Shown here piece after piece: positions 54,133 to 64,000 of a DNA stretch of 64,000 bases. Every line of letters starts with the position of its first letter. Within the stretch, counting starts at the first letter, position 1. Under the pieces are notes generated by a model that saw only the letters and a program-made list of their open reading frames with translations, was not told where the DNA came from and made no database searches. Both the position numbers and the translations under genes were made by a program. This DNA is from Actinoplanes sp. N902-109 (GTDB lineage: Bacteria > Actinomycetota > Actinomycetes > Mycobacteriales > Micromonosporaceae): positions 4,527,501-4,591,500 of the forward strand of contig NC_021191.1 in assembly GCF_000389965.1 (NCBI RefSeq), read 5' to 3'.

Positions 54133-54792
54133 ATGCGACTTCACCCCGGCGAGACCGAGGCTGCCGGCTGGCAGGTGGTGACCATGCCGGCCGCTGTACG
54201 GCACCTGCGCGATGCCTCGCCGCACGTCACCGGTCGCCCACGGGTGATCGCGATCGACGGCCGGGGCGGTGCGGGCAAGACGACCTTGGCCGAACGGTTC
54301 CGCGCGGTGGTGCCCGACGCGGCCGTCGTGCACACCGACGACGTCGCCTGGAACCATGCGTTCTTCGACTGGGGCGAGTTGCTGGCCGAGCACATCCTGC
54401 GCCCGCTGCACCAGGGTGCGGCGGTGAGCTACCGCCCCGAGGCGTGGGCCGCCCACGACCGGCCCGGATCCATCACCGTCCCCGCCGGCACCGGGTTCGT
54501 CCTCGTCGAAGGGACCGGTGTCATCCGGCAGGAGCTTGCCGCGTGGTTCGATGCTTCGGTGTGGATGCAGGGTGATCTGGACGAGCAGGAGCGCCGGTTG
54601 GCCGTCCGCGACGGTGATTCCGCCGAGCAGCGGGAGCATGTGGCGAACTGGCTGCGGGAGGAGCTGCCGTTCCTGGCGCGCGAACAGCCGTGGGCCCGGG
54701 CCACCATGATCGTGGGGGGCCCCGCGCCGATCGCCCATGATCCGGTCACCGAGGTGGTCGTCGCCCCGCCGGTGGCACCGGCCGGGCCGTAA
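54133..54792 (+). CDS. P-loop kinase, uridine kinase-like
   Basis: 219 residues. Walker A VIAIDGRGGAGKTTLAERF; DxxD-like VVHTDDVAWNHAFFDWGELL; LVEGTGVIRQELAAWFDASVWMQGDLDEQERRL with R-rich lid DGDSAEQREH. Typical of small actinobacterial nucleoside- or metabolite-kinase-like NTPases; substrate unknown. ATG 54133 (or GTG 54130) has only a weak ribosome site. Confidence 0.82.
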   Translation: MRLHPGETEAAGWQVVTMPAAVRHLRDASPHVTGRPRVIAIDGRGGAGKTTLAERFRAVVPDAAVVHTDDVAWNHAFFDWGELLAEHILRPLHQGAAVSYRPEAWAAHDRPGSITVPAGTGFVLVEGTGVIRQELAAWFDASVWMQGDLDEQERRLAVRDGDSAEQREHVANWLREELPFLAREQPWARATMIVGGPAPIAHDPVTEVVVAPPVAPAGP

Positions 54793-55191
54793 CGGCCGTT
54801 CTGCTCACCGGCAGTCCGGGGAAGACGTCGCCCGCAGCGGGGTTGTGCCGTGCTCGACGCGGACGACATCGCCGGGTAGGAGACAACCTTCGGTGGGCCG
54901 GTCACCCGGCCTGTCGCAGCGTCGGACGAACGGCTGCTCACCCGTCGGTGGGTGTGGTCGCACCGTCGTGTCGTCGTGTCGTCGCCGAGCGCCCCAGCCG
55001 CCCGGCCGCTCCTGGGTTGCGGGATCGCGGTCGATCAACGCGACCTGCTGAACCTGTTCAAGCACGTCTATCTCGTGACGTGCGATCACGAGACCGCCTC
55101 TGTCATGGATAGCCCAGGATCCTAGGATGCCTAAGAGGATGTGATGCGGCTGGGGGTGGCACGGTTCCTGGTGGAAACGGGCGAAGGTGGA
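54793..55191. other. 400-bp stretch without a supported gene
   Basis: No frame has convincing coding character. The plus strand at 55023-55125 reads RDLLNLFKHVYLVTCDHET before a stop and may be a scrap of another nucleotide kinase, but the match is too short to call. Base composition at 55075-55150 is lower in GC than the neighbours. Confidence 0.5.
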
Positions 55192-56046
55192 TCAGCGACC
55201 CAGGGCCGAAAGGGCCGCCCGCACGTGCGGCAGGGGATCGGGCCCGAGCGGGCGCAGCACCACCGTGTCCGCACCGGCCTCGAACAGTGCCTCGACCCGG
55301 GCGGGCGCCTCGGCCGGCGGGCCGATCAGGGAGTACACGGCGGACGGTGGGACGCCGAGCCAGGCGGCCTGGTCGGCGACGGCTTCGGCGGTCGCGGTGG
55401 CCGCGTCGGGACCGGTGTGCAGGTAGGTGAACACGATGGTCTCGTGCTGGGCCCGTACGGGCGCCGCGATGGTGGTGATCGCCTCGCGGATGCGGGCGGG
55501 GCCGAAGCCCTCGGGCAGGACCGTGCCGTCGGCGTGCCGGCCGGACAGGGCCAGCGAGCGGGGGCCGACCACGCCGGTGACCAGGGGTGGCTGCTGCTGG
55601 GGCGGGTGCACGAGGGAGACGCCGTCGATGGTGACCTCGTGGCCGGTCATGGTCACCGTGGTGCCGCGCAGCAGGGCGCGGACCGCGACGATGGTCTCCT
55701 CCAGGGCGGCCAGTTTGCGGGCGGGTTCCGCGCCGGCCTTGCGCATCCACTCGGGAATGCCGTGGCCGAGGCCGGCGACGAGGCGGCCGGGGTGCACCCG
55801 GGCGAGCGTGGCGATCTCCATGGCGAGCAGCACCGGGTTGCGCAGCGGCACCGGGGCGATGCCGATGCCCACGCGCAGGCCGGTGGTCGCGGCGAGGGCG
55901 AGGGCGGCGGCGCTGATCGAGCCGGACCAGCCCAGGTCCTCGACCACCCACAGGTCGTCGGCGCCGCACTCCTCGACCGTACGGGCGAAGGCGGGCAGAT
56001 CCTCGGGCGGGAGGTCGCGGTCGTACATGATGCCGATACGGGCCAT
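55192..56046 (-). CDS. LLM-class F420-dependent oxidoreductase
   Basis: 284 residues. TIM-barrel with RIGIMYDRDLPPEDLPAFARTVEECGADDLWVVEDLGWSG, GIGIAPVPLRNPVLLAMEIATLARVHPGRLVAGLGHG and LVTGVVGPRSLALSGRHADGTVLPE, typical of F420-dependent rather than FMN-dependent luciferase-like enzymes. Substrate unknown. Follows the SPL-family gene by 12 bp and probably shares its transcript. Confidence 0.9.
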   Translation of the reverse strand: MARIGIMYDRDLPPEDLPAFARTVEECGADDLWVVEDLGWSGSISAAALALAATTGLRVGIGIAPVPLRNPVLLAMEIATLARVHPGRLVAGLGHGIPEWMRKAGAEPARKLAALEETIVAVRALLRGTTVTMTGHEVTIDGVSLVHPPQQQPPLVTGVVGPRSLALSGRHADGTVLPEGFGPARIREAITTIAAPVRAQHETIVFTYLHTGPDAATATAEAVADQAAWLGVPPSAVYSLIGPPAEAPARVEALFEAGADTVVLRPLGPDPLPHVRAALSALGR

Positions 56047-56058
56047 GCGGTGATCGTC

Positions 56059-57126
56059 TCAGAAGGCGTAGCGGATGCGACAGTACGGGGTGACGCGCTC
56101 GATCAGCTCGGTCAGCGCGGCGACGTAGCGGCCCTTGTCGCCGGTGCGGTAGCGCACGTTGAGGGCGCCGTTCTCGGAGCGTTTGACCTGTTGCAGGTCG
56201 GGGCGCCAGAGCACGTCCTCGGCCCGGGGGTGCCAGCCGAGGTTGACCTGGTGCAGGTCGCGGTTGTGGGTGAGGAAGATGACCTCGGCGGCGAGCTGGG
56301 CCTTGGCCTTGGCGCCGATGCCGTCGTCGAGCTGGTGCAGCAGCTCGGCCCAGTCCTCGAGCCAGCCGTCGCGCACCACCACCGGGCTGAAGTTGACGTG
56401 CACCTCGTAGCCGGCCTCGACGAAGTCGTCGATGGCGGCGATGCGCTCGGCGATCGGAGAGGTGCGGATGTCGAGCAGCTTGGCGTCCCGCTGCGGGGTC
56501 AGCGAGAACCTGATCCGGGTACGGCCGCCGGGTGCCCAGTCCAGCAGGTCGCGGTTGACGTGCTTGGTGGCGAAGCTGGCCTTGGCGGCTGGGATCCACC
56601 GGAACAGCTCGACCAGGTCGCGTACGTTGTCGCTGATCCGGGCGTCGAGTGAGCAGTCGGAGTTCTCGCCGATGTCGTAGACCCAGGCCTGCGGGTCGCA
56701 CTCGTTGGGCGCGGGCTTGGTGCCCTGGCGGGCGGCGTGCCGCTGGACGTACCCGGTGATCTTGTCGATGTTGGCGAACACGGTGATCGGGTTGGAGTAG
56801 CCCTTGCGCCGGGGCACGTAGCAGTAGGCGCACGCCATCGCGCAGCCGTTGGCGGTCGACGGGGCGATGAAGTCGGCCGAGCGGCCGTTGGGGCGCGCGG
56901 TCAGCGACTTCTTGACGCCGAGCACGAGGGCCTCCCGTTTGATCCGCACCCAGCGCTGCACGTTGGTCTCGTCCCCGTACAGCTCGGGGATGCGGTGGTG
57001 GCTCTCGATCTCGACGTGCTGGGCGTCGGGGAAGCGCGCCAGGATCTCCTTGCCGCGCGGCAGTTGCGCGGCGGCGGGTTCGACGTAGATGCGCCGGATG
57101 TCGATGATCTCGCGCGGGTCGCTCAT
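56059..57126 (-). CDS. Spore photoproduct lyase-family radical SAM protein
   Basis: 355 residues. IDIRRIYVEPAAAQLPRGKEILARFPDA is the N-terminal SPL signature; cluster motif CAMACAYC (Cys95, 99, 102); NPITVFANIDKI, FATKHVNRDLLDWAPGGRTRIRFSLTP, and the C-terminal IERVTPYCRIRYAF. Closer to true SPL than the protein at 25714. DNA photoproduct repair is plausible but not proven outside Firmicutes spores. ATG 57126 overlaps the exporter stop (ATGA). Confidence 0.9.
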   Translation of the reverse strand: MSDPREIIDIRRIYVEPAAAQLPRGKEILARFPDAQHVEIESHHRIPELYGDETNVQRWVRIKREALVLGVKKSLTARPNGRSADFIAPSTANGCAMACAYCYVPRRKGYSNPITVFANIDKITGYVQRHAARQGTKPAPNECDPQAWVYDIGENSDCSLDARISDNVRDLVELFRWIPAAKASFATKHVNRDLLDWAPGGRTRIRFSLTPQRDAKLLDIRTSPIAERIAAIDDFVEAGYEVHVNFSPVVVRDGWLEDWAELLHQLDDGIGAKAKAQLAAEVIFLTHNRDLHQVNLGWHPRAEDVLWRPDLQQVKRSENGALNVRYRTGDKGRYVAALTELIERVTPYCRIRYAF

Positions 57127-58550
57127 GTGGTGATCAACTCCGGCTCGGGGGCTTCGACGCGGGCGGCGGTGGCGCGGGCGCGGGCGGTGGTGCTCAGCGC
57201 GCCGAGCACCAGGATGGCCAGCCCGCAGCCGAAGATGATCCACCAGCCGGGGCGGGAGGCGGCCGGGAACGCGGCCGGTGCGGCGCTGCCCAGCCCGGAG
57301 GCGACCACCGCGCCGATCACCGCGACGCCCAGCGAGCTGCCGACCTGGCGGCTGGTGGAGGCGATCGCGGCGGCCACGCCGGCCTGGGCGCGCGGCATGC
57401 CGGAGACCGCGGTGTTGGTGATCGGGGCGTTGACCATGCCGAAGCCGATGCCGAACAGCACGTAGCTGAGCATCAATAGCCCGGTCGGGGTGGTCGCGGT
57501 GAGCCCGCTCAGCGGCAGCATGGCCAGTGCGATACACACACCGGCGAGCAGCAGCGGCAACCGGGGGCCGCGGGCGCCGACGATGCGCCCGGACACCGGC
57601 GCCACCACGGCCAGCGTCAGCGCCATCGGCAGGGTGTAGAGGCCGGAGTGCAGCGCGGACAGCCCGCGGGCGTCCTGCAGGTAGATGGCGTTGAGGAAGA
57701 GGAAACCGCCGAGCGCGCCGAAGGCGCAGACCGCGATGACGGTCGCGCCGGTGAACGGCACGCTGCGGAAGACGTTGAGGTCCAGCAGGGGGTCGGTGCG
57801 CTTTTTCTCGTACGGGACGAGCAGTGCCAGCGCAACCGCCCCCGCAGCGAAGCAGGCGACGATCTGCGGGGCCGACCACCCGGCGCTGGGTCCTTCGATG
57901 ATGCCGAAGGTGACCGTGGCCAGCAGGACGAGCACCAGCAGCTGACCGACCGGGTCGAGGCCGCGGGCCCGGGCGGCGCGCGACTCGGGCACGAAGATCG
58001 CGCAGAGCACGATGGCGGCCAGGCCGACCGGCACGTTGACCCAGAAGATCGACCGCCAGCCCAGCGTCTCGACCAGCACGCCGCCGAGCAGCGGCCCGGC
58101 GGCCATGCTCAGGCCCACGACGCCGCCCCAGACGCCGATGGCCTGGGCGCGTTCGCGCGGGACGGTGAAGGTGTTGGTGATGATCGACATGGCGACCGGG
58201 TTGAGCATGGACCCGCCGATGGCCTGCACCGCTCGGAACGCGATCAGCCAGCCCAGGCTCGGGGCGATGCTGCAGAGCAGCGAGCCGAGGGTGAACAGCG
58301 CCAGGCCGGTCTGGAAGACCCGGCGGCGGCCGAGCCGGTCGGCGGTGGACCCGGCCAGCACGAGCAGGCTGGCCAGCACCAGCGAGTAGGCGTCGATGAC
58401 CCATTGCAGGCCGGAGACGGGGGCGTCGAGGTCGGTGCGCAAAGCCGGGAGCGCGATGTTCACGATGGTGATGTCGAGCCCCACGATGAACAGGCTCATG
58501 CAACAGATCGCGAGAATCAGCAGGCGGCGGCGACGGGTCAGTTCTGGCAT
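57123..58550 (-). CDS. DHA2-family (EmrB/QacA-type) MFS exporter
   Basis: 475 residues, 14 helices. Motif D1 region LDITIVNIALPALRTDL, motif A GSTADRLGRRRVFQTGL, motif C-like GGVVGLSMAAGPLLGGVLVETLGWRSIFWVNVPVG. Proton-driven efflux of drugs or metabolites. AAAGGAGG before ATG 58550. First gene of a transcript with the SPL-family and F420 genes; divergent from another MFS gene 63 bp away. Confidence 0.95.
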   Translation of the reverse strand: MPELTRRRRLLILAICCMSLFIVGLDITIVNIALPALRTDLDAPVSGLQWVIDAYSLVLASLLVLAGSTADRLGRRRVFQTGLALFTLGSLLCSIAPSLGWLIAFRAVQAIGGSMLNPVAMSIITNTFTVPRERAQAIGVWGGVVGLSMAAGPLLGGVLVETLGWRSIFWVNVPVGLAAIVLCAIFVPESRAARARGLDPVGQLLVLVLLATVTFGIIEGPSAGWSAPQIVACFAAGAVALALLVPYEKKRTDPLLDLNVFRSVPFTGATVIAVCAFGALGGFLFLNAIYLQDARGLSALHSGLYTLPMALTLAVVAPVSGRIVGARGPRLPLLLAGVCIALAMLPLSGLTATTPTGLLMLSYVLFGIGFGMVNAPITNTAVSGMPRAQAGVAAAIASTSRQVGSSLGVAVIGAVVASGLGSAAPAAFPAASRPGWWIIFGCGLAILVLGALSTTARARATAARVEAPEPELITT

Positions 58551-58613
58551 CGCCTCCTTTGTACCGCTCCGAGCCCTGCATAATGCAGCGATCTGCGGGG
58601 TAGCCCGTGTCAC

Positions 58614-60062
58614 ATGACCACCACAGACGCGGGGACGGTGCGGACCAATGTGCCCGCACGGCTGGATCGCCTCCCCTGGGCGCGCTGGCACTGGATGATC
58701 GTGATCGGTCTGGGCACGGTGTGGGTGCTCGACGGGCTCGAGGTCACCATCGTCGGCAACCTGTCCGGCCGGCTCGCCGAGGACGGCAGCGGCCTGGACA
58801 TCACGCAGAGCCAGATCACCGGGTTCGGCGCGGCGACCTACGTGCTCGGCGCGTGCGTCGGCGCGCTGTTCTTCGGCTGGCTGACCGACCGGTTCGGCCG
58901 CAAGAAGCTGTTCATGCTCACCCTGGGCGTGTACCTGGTCGGCACGGCGCTGACCGCGCTCAGCTTCGCCCCGTGGTGGTTCTTCCTGTTCCGGTTCATC
59001 ACCGGTGCCGGCATCGGCGGCGAGTACGCCGCGATCAACTCGGCGATCGACGAGCTCATCCCGGCCCGCCTGCGCGGGCGCATCGACCTGGCGATCAACG
59101 GCACCTATTGGGCCGGGGCGGCGGCCGGTGCGCTGCTGACCGTGCCGATCCTGACCCAGCTGCCGGTCGGCTGGGGCTGGCGGGTCGCGTTCGGCCTCGG
59201 TGTCGTACTCGGCCTGGTGATCCTGCTGGTCCGCCGGCACGTGCCGGAAAGCCCCCGGTGGCTGTTCATCCACGGTCGTGGCGACGAGGCCGAGACCCTG
59301 GTCCGTGACGTCGAGCAGACGGTCGAGCGTGAGGACGAGGTCACCCTCGAACCGGCCCCGCAGTACATCACCATCCACCAGCGCAAGACGATCGGTTTCG
59401 GGCAGATCGCCACCACGCTGGTGCGCAGCTACCCCAAGCGGGCCGGCCTGGGCCTGGCCCTGTTCATCGGTCAGGCGTTCCTCTACAACGCCATCACCTT
59501 CGGCTACGCGCAGATCCTGCAGACGTTCTTCGACGTCCCGTCCGGCAGCACCGGCTACTACTTCGCCGTGATCGCGGTGGGCAACCTGCTCGGCCCGCTG
59601 CTGCTGGCCCCGCTGTTCGACTCGGTCGGCCGCAAGATCATGATCACCGGTACGTATGTGCTCTCCGGCGTGCTGCTGCTGGTCACGGCCTGGCTCTTCT
59701 CGGCCGGTGTGCTCAACGCCGTGACGATGACGATCTGCTGGTGCGTGGTGCTGTTCTTCGCCTCGGCCGGGGCCAGCTCGGCCTACCTGACGGTCAGCGA
59801 GATCTTCCCGATGGAGACCCGCGCCCTGGCCATCGCCTTCTTCTACGCGATCGGTACGGCCGCCGGCGGCATCACCGGCCCGCTGCTCTTCGCCGACCTG
59901 GTCGGCACCGGCGAGACCGGCGACACCGTCCTCGCCTTCGTGATCGGCGCCCTCCTGATGATCGCCGCCGGCCTGGTCGAGGCGTTCCTCGGGGTGAAGG
60001 CGGAACGGCAGAGCCTGGAGAGCATCGCCACCCCGCTGACCGCGGCCGAGTCGACGTCCTGA
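58614..60062 (+). CDS. MFS transporter, sugar/metabolite:H+ symporter type
   Basis: 482 residues, 12 helices. VLDGLEVTIVGNLSGRL, motif A FGWLTDRFGRKKLFMLTL, PESPRWLFIHGRGDEAE at the central loop, SVGRKIMITGTY and SEIFPMETRALAIAFFYAIGTAAGGITGP, characteristic of the sugar-porter superfamily and its aromatic-acid/metabolite branch. Substrate not evident. Confidence 0.93.
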   Translation: MTTTDAGTVRTNVPARLDRLPWARWHWMIVIGLGTVWVLDGLEVTIVGNLSGRLAEDGSGLDITQSQITGFGAATYVLGACVGALFFGWLTDRFGRKKLFMLTLGVYLVGTALTALSFAPWWFFLFRFITGAGIGGEYAAINSAIDELIPARLRGRIDLAINGTYWAGAAAGALLTVPILTQLPVGWGWRVAFGLGVVLGLVILLVRRHVPESPRWLFIHGRGDEAETLVRDVEQTVEREDEVTLEPAPQYITIHQRKTIGFGQIATTLVRSYPKRAGLGLALFIGQAFLYNAITFGYAQILQTFFDVPSGSTGYYFAVIAVGNLLGPLLLAPLFDSVGRKIMITGTYVLSGVLLLVTAWLFSAGVLNAVTMTICWCVVLFFASAGASSAYLTVSEIFPMETRALAIAFFYAIGTAAGGITGPLLFADLVGTGETGDTVLAFVIGALLMIAAGLVEAFLGVKAERQSLESIATPLTAAESTS

Positions 60063-60114
60063 TCGTTCCGCGTGTCGCGCTGGGCCGCGACGCCCGGCTG
60101 TACCACTCTGCTGG

Positions 60115-60747
60115 GTGATGACGACCGGGGAGAGGATGCTGCGGTGCCTCGCGGTGGCCGGCGGCGCCGCGTTGATCGGGATCGGCGGGTTCTTCAGCGC
60201 CCGTAGCGGCCTGCGGGGCGCCGAGGTGCTGACGGCGTTGCCGGTCGTCGTGCTCGGGCTGGCCCTGCTGGCCCTGCTGGCCCTGCTGGCCGCGGTGGCG
60301 GACCCGCGCCGGTGGGTCGTCCCCGCGGCGGCGGCCGCGCTGACTGCCGCATTCCTGCTCGATGTGCGTCACCTGGTCGACTGGTCGCGGGCCTGGCCCG
60401 CGCTGTGCACGGTCGCCGGGGTCCTGGCGATCGGCGCGGGCGGGACGGCCCCGCGCCGCGCCGGGCACATCGTCGTGGTCGGATGGACCCGCCGGGTCGC
60501 TCTGCGCGACGACCTTCCGGACCGGGTACGGATCTCCTGCGTGGCCGGCGGGGTGCACCTGGACCTGCGGGACACCGTCCCGGGCGCGGGCGCCGGCATC
60601 ACCGTGCTCGCCACCCTCGGCTATGTCCGGCTGATGATCCCGTCGCACTGGTGGGTGCGGCTCACCGGCTATGTGCCCGGTTCCCTGCGCCTGGTCGAGA
60701 ACGGCAGACGGGACACGGTCGGACCCAGAGCCCGCGCCTCACGCTGA
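60115..60747 (+). CDS. Small membrane protein of unknown function
   Basis: 210 residues, four hydrophobic helices in the first 120 residues, then a soluble region with HIVVVGWTRRVALRDDLPDRVRISCVAGGVHLDLR. A 9-bp tandem repeat (CTGGCCCTG copies at about 60258-60290) encodes LALLALLALLAA in helix 2. Its 3' end overlaps the convergent gene by 86 bp, so one of the two ends may be mis-set. Confidence 0.6.
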   Translation: MMTTGERMLRCLAVAGGAALIGIGGFFSARSGLRGAEVLTALPVVVLGLALLALLALLAAVADPRRWVVPAAAAALTAAFLLDVRHLVDWSRAWPALCTVAGVLAIGAGGTAPRRAGHIVVVGWTRRVALRDDLPDRVRISCVAGGVHLDLRDTVPGAGAGITVLATLGYVRLMIPSHWWVRLTGYVPGSLRLVENGRRDTVGPRARASR

Positions 60748-61603
60748 GCTGCGCCGGGACGGCCGGCACCGTGGTGGTGGAACGCTGGTGACGCCGCAGG
60801 CGTGCCAGCATGCGTTCCCGGCGCCCGGGCGGCGCGGCGTGCGCGTACCGCATCCCGTGCAGCTGGTGGCTGACGTCGCCGGAGGTGCGGGAGGCGAACA
60901 GGGCCGACACCCGGGCTGCCAGTTCCACTTCCTGTTCCGGGGTGTCCGGCAGCGGCAGCGACATCTGTTTCATCATCTCGAACCGGTAGAGGTCGAACGC
61001 GGCGAACTGGTACGACCGCAGGATCGTCGCCGAGATGATCGAGCCCCGGCAGCAGGCCAGGGACAGGACCGCGAACAGGATCGGCACCCAGAGCAGCGCC
61101 GTGTCGTTGCCGAACGCCACCCCGGTGATCACCGCGGAGCAGGCGAAGGTCAGGCAGAAGATCGCTGCCGCATCCATCGCGTCCACCGCGGCGTTCATCG
61201 GCACCGCGAGCCCTTCGGGCAGCTTCTCGCCTTGCACCAGCCGGTCCTGGGCCCGCTGCCGCAGCTGGGTGTGGCGGTGCGCGCGCCGGGCGAACAGTCC
61301 GAGGGCAGGCCCGCGCGCCCCCCAGTAGCCCTCCAGGAGCCGGACCGCGGAGATCTGGACGTTGCGGAGAACCGCCGTGACGACCGAGACGACCAGGAGG
61401 AAGACGAGCACATCCGTGCTGTCCATCTGCACGCTGTGCGGGAGCAGGTCGTTCAGGGTGAGGTCGTGCACCTTCGGGGAGAACGCATGTTTGCGGGAGG
61501 TGATCCAGATCGTCGACACCAGGATGAAACTCGGCAGGATGCCCGCGACGAAGAGCCGGCCGAACGACGCGGCGGCGGCGGTGACCAGCGCGGCGGGCCA
61601 CAT
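60662..61603 (-). CDS. Membrane protein of unknown function downstream of the zinc ribbon gene
   Basis: 313 residues from ATG 61603, with AGGAG upstream. Four hydrophobic helices: ALVTAAAASFGRLFVAGILPSFILVSTIWI, VLVFLLVVSVVTAVL, AIFCLTFACSAVITGVAF, ALLWVPILFAVLSLACC; the central part is basic and the C-terminus is arginine-rich and cysteine-containing. ATG overlaps the stop of the zinc ribbon gene as TGATG. No family recognised. Confidence 0.65.
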   Translation of the reverse strand: MWPAALVTAAAASFGRLFVAGILPSFILVSTIWITSRKHAFSPKVHDLTLNDLLPHSVQMDSTDVLVFLLVVSVVTAVLRNVQISAVRLLEGYWGARGPALGLFARRAHRHTQLRQRAQDRLVQGEKLPEGLAVPMNAAVDAMDAAAIFCLTFACSAVITGVAFGNDTALLWVPILFAVLSLACCRGSIISATILRSYQFAAFDLYRFEMMKQMSLPLPDTPEQEVELAARVSALFASRTSGDVSHQLHGMRYAHAAPPGRRERMLARLRRHQRSTTTVPAVPAQLSVRRGLWVRPCPVCRSRPGAGNRAHSR

Positions 61604-61755
61604 CAGGCCGTCTCCTGCGCGAAGGGCCGCGGGTGGTGCCGCCCGGTGATCCGGCCGTGCCGGACCACCGCGGCGTTCACGGTCCACTTACGGTAGTAGA
61701 GCCTCTGCTTGCACACCGGGCAGCGCAGCATCTGCAGGACCAGGCCGGGCACCAC
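61603..61755 (-). CDS. Small zinc-ribbon-like protein
   Basis: 50 residues if begun at GTG 61755: VPGLVLQMLRCPVCKQRLYYRKW then a basic His-rich tail. One CPVC knuckle is inside; the reading frame is open upstream to the end of glgX and there contains a second knuckle (PCGH...RCPHGTC), so the true start may be an unusual codon further up giving a full two-knuckle ribbon of ~80 residues. Coupled by TGATG to the membrane protein. Confidence 0.55.
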   Translation of the reverse strand: MVPGLVLQMLRCPVCKQRLYYRKWTVNAAVVRHGRITGRHHPRPFAQETA

Positions 61756-61844
61756 GACGCCGGGACAGGTGCCGTGCGGGCATCGTGGTGGTGGTGACCC
61801 GGTCAGCTTGCGCCCGGTGTGCCCGCACGGCGTGAATCCCAGGG

Positions 61845-63953
<2,109 letters not shown>

Positions 63954-64000
63954 CCGCTCATCGAACCAGGTCCGGCCCCGGCGCGCAGGGCAAGCCGGGC

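Noticed and set aside
55023..55125. Kinase fragment in the gap before the F420 gene
   Set aside because: Only about 20 residues look protein-like; insufficient for a call.

Overview
The window is high-GC DNA with tightly packed genes, frequent GTG starts and many 4-base ATGA/GTGA overlaps. It encodes mycobacterial/actinomycete protein types: DUF222-HNH nuclease, F420-type luciferase-like enzyme, a Rv2466c-like DsbA protein, and a NACHT/WD40 protein. This points to a filamentous actinobacterium, probably Micromonosporaceae such as Actinoplanes. That placement is inferred from gene content and style; no rRNA is present. I see no insertion sequence, prophage or CRISPR array, so the window looks chromosomal.

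Layout. 1-14.9 kb holds mixed housekeeping and signalling genes: MMPL exporter (cut by the left edge), FKBP isomerase, YaaA, STAS antagonist, CopC-CopD, phosphoglucomutase, GGDEF-EAL protein, 6-phosphogluconate dehydrogenase, an orphan MazF-like toxin and a DUF222-HNH nuclease. 14.9-23.8 kb is one minus-strand ten-gene operon: ABC importer, RutA-like ring-opening monooxygenase, RutB-like hydrolase, DszA/NtaA-like monooxygenase, MFS exporter, an unknown protein and two flavin reductases. It looks like uptake plus two-component flavin-dependent degradation of a small nitrogen- or sulfur-containing organic compound. 24-32.8 kb carries a SpoIIE-type phosphatase, a spore-photoproduct-lyase-like radical SAM protein, a BKACE enzyme, a serine hydrolase, a Nudix enzyme and a membrane NACHT-WD40 protein.

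32.9-39 kb is a formate dehydrogenase operon whose catalytic subunit reads through an in-frame TGA as selenocysteine, with a SECIS hairpin just after it. The matching tRNA-Sec gene (selC) lies at 45.0-45.1 kb. A short CoaD-like nucleotidyltransferase is translationally coupled to the end of the formate dehydrogenase operon. 39-45 kb has two TetR-controlled divergent pairs, each with visible operator-like repeats, plus a methyltransferase and phosphotransferase genes.

45.1-55.2 kb mixes intact secreted hydrolases (TAP-type peptidase, GH115 with an SGNH esterase, S1 protease) with decayed genes: an SDR pseudogene, a TetR/CocE deletion scar and a DUF6928 pseudogene. 55.2-64 kb contains an F420-type oxidoreductase, a second SPL-family radical SAM protein coupled to a DHA2 exporter, a sugar-porter-like MFS protein, and GlgX followed by a small zinc-ribbon gene and a membrane protein.

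The strongest observations are the hybrid Rut-like/DszA-like operon and the complete selenocysteine-decoding signature (UGA, SECIS, selC) within 12 kb.
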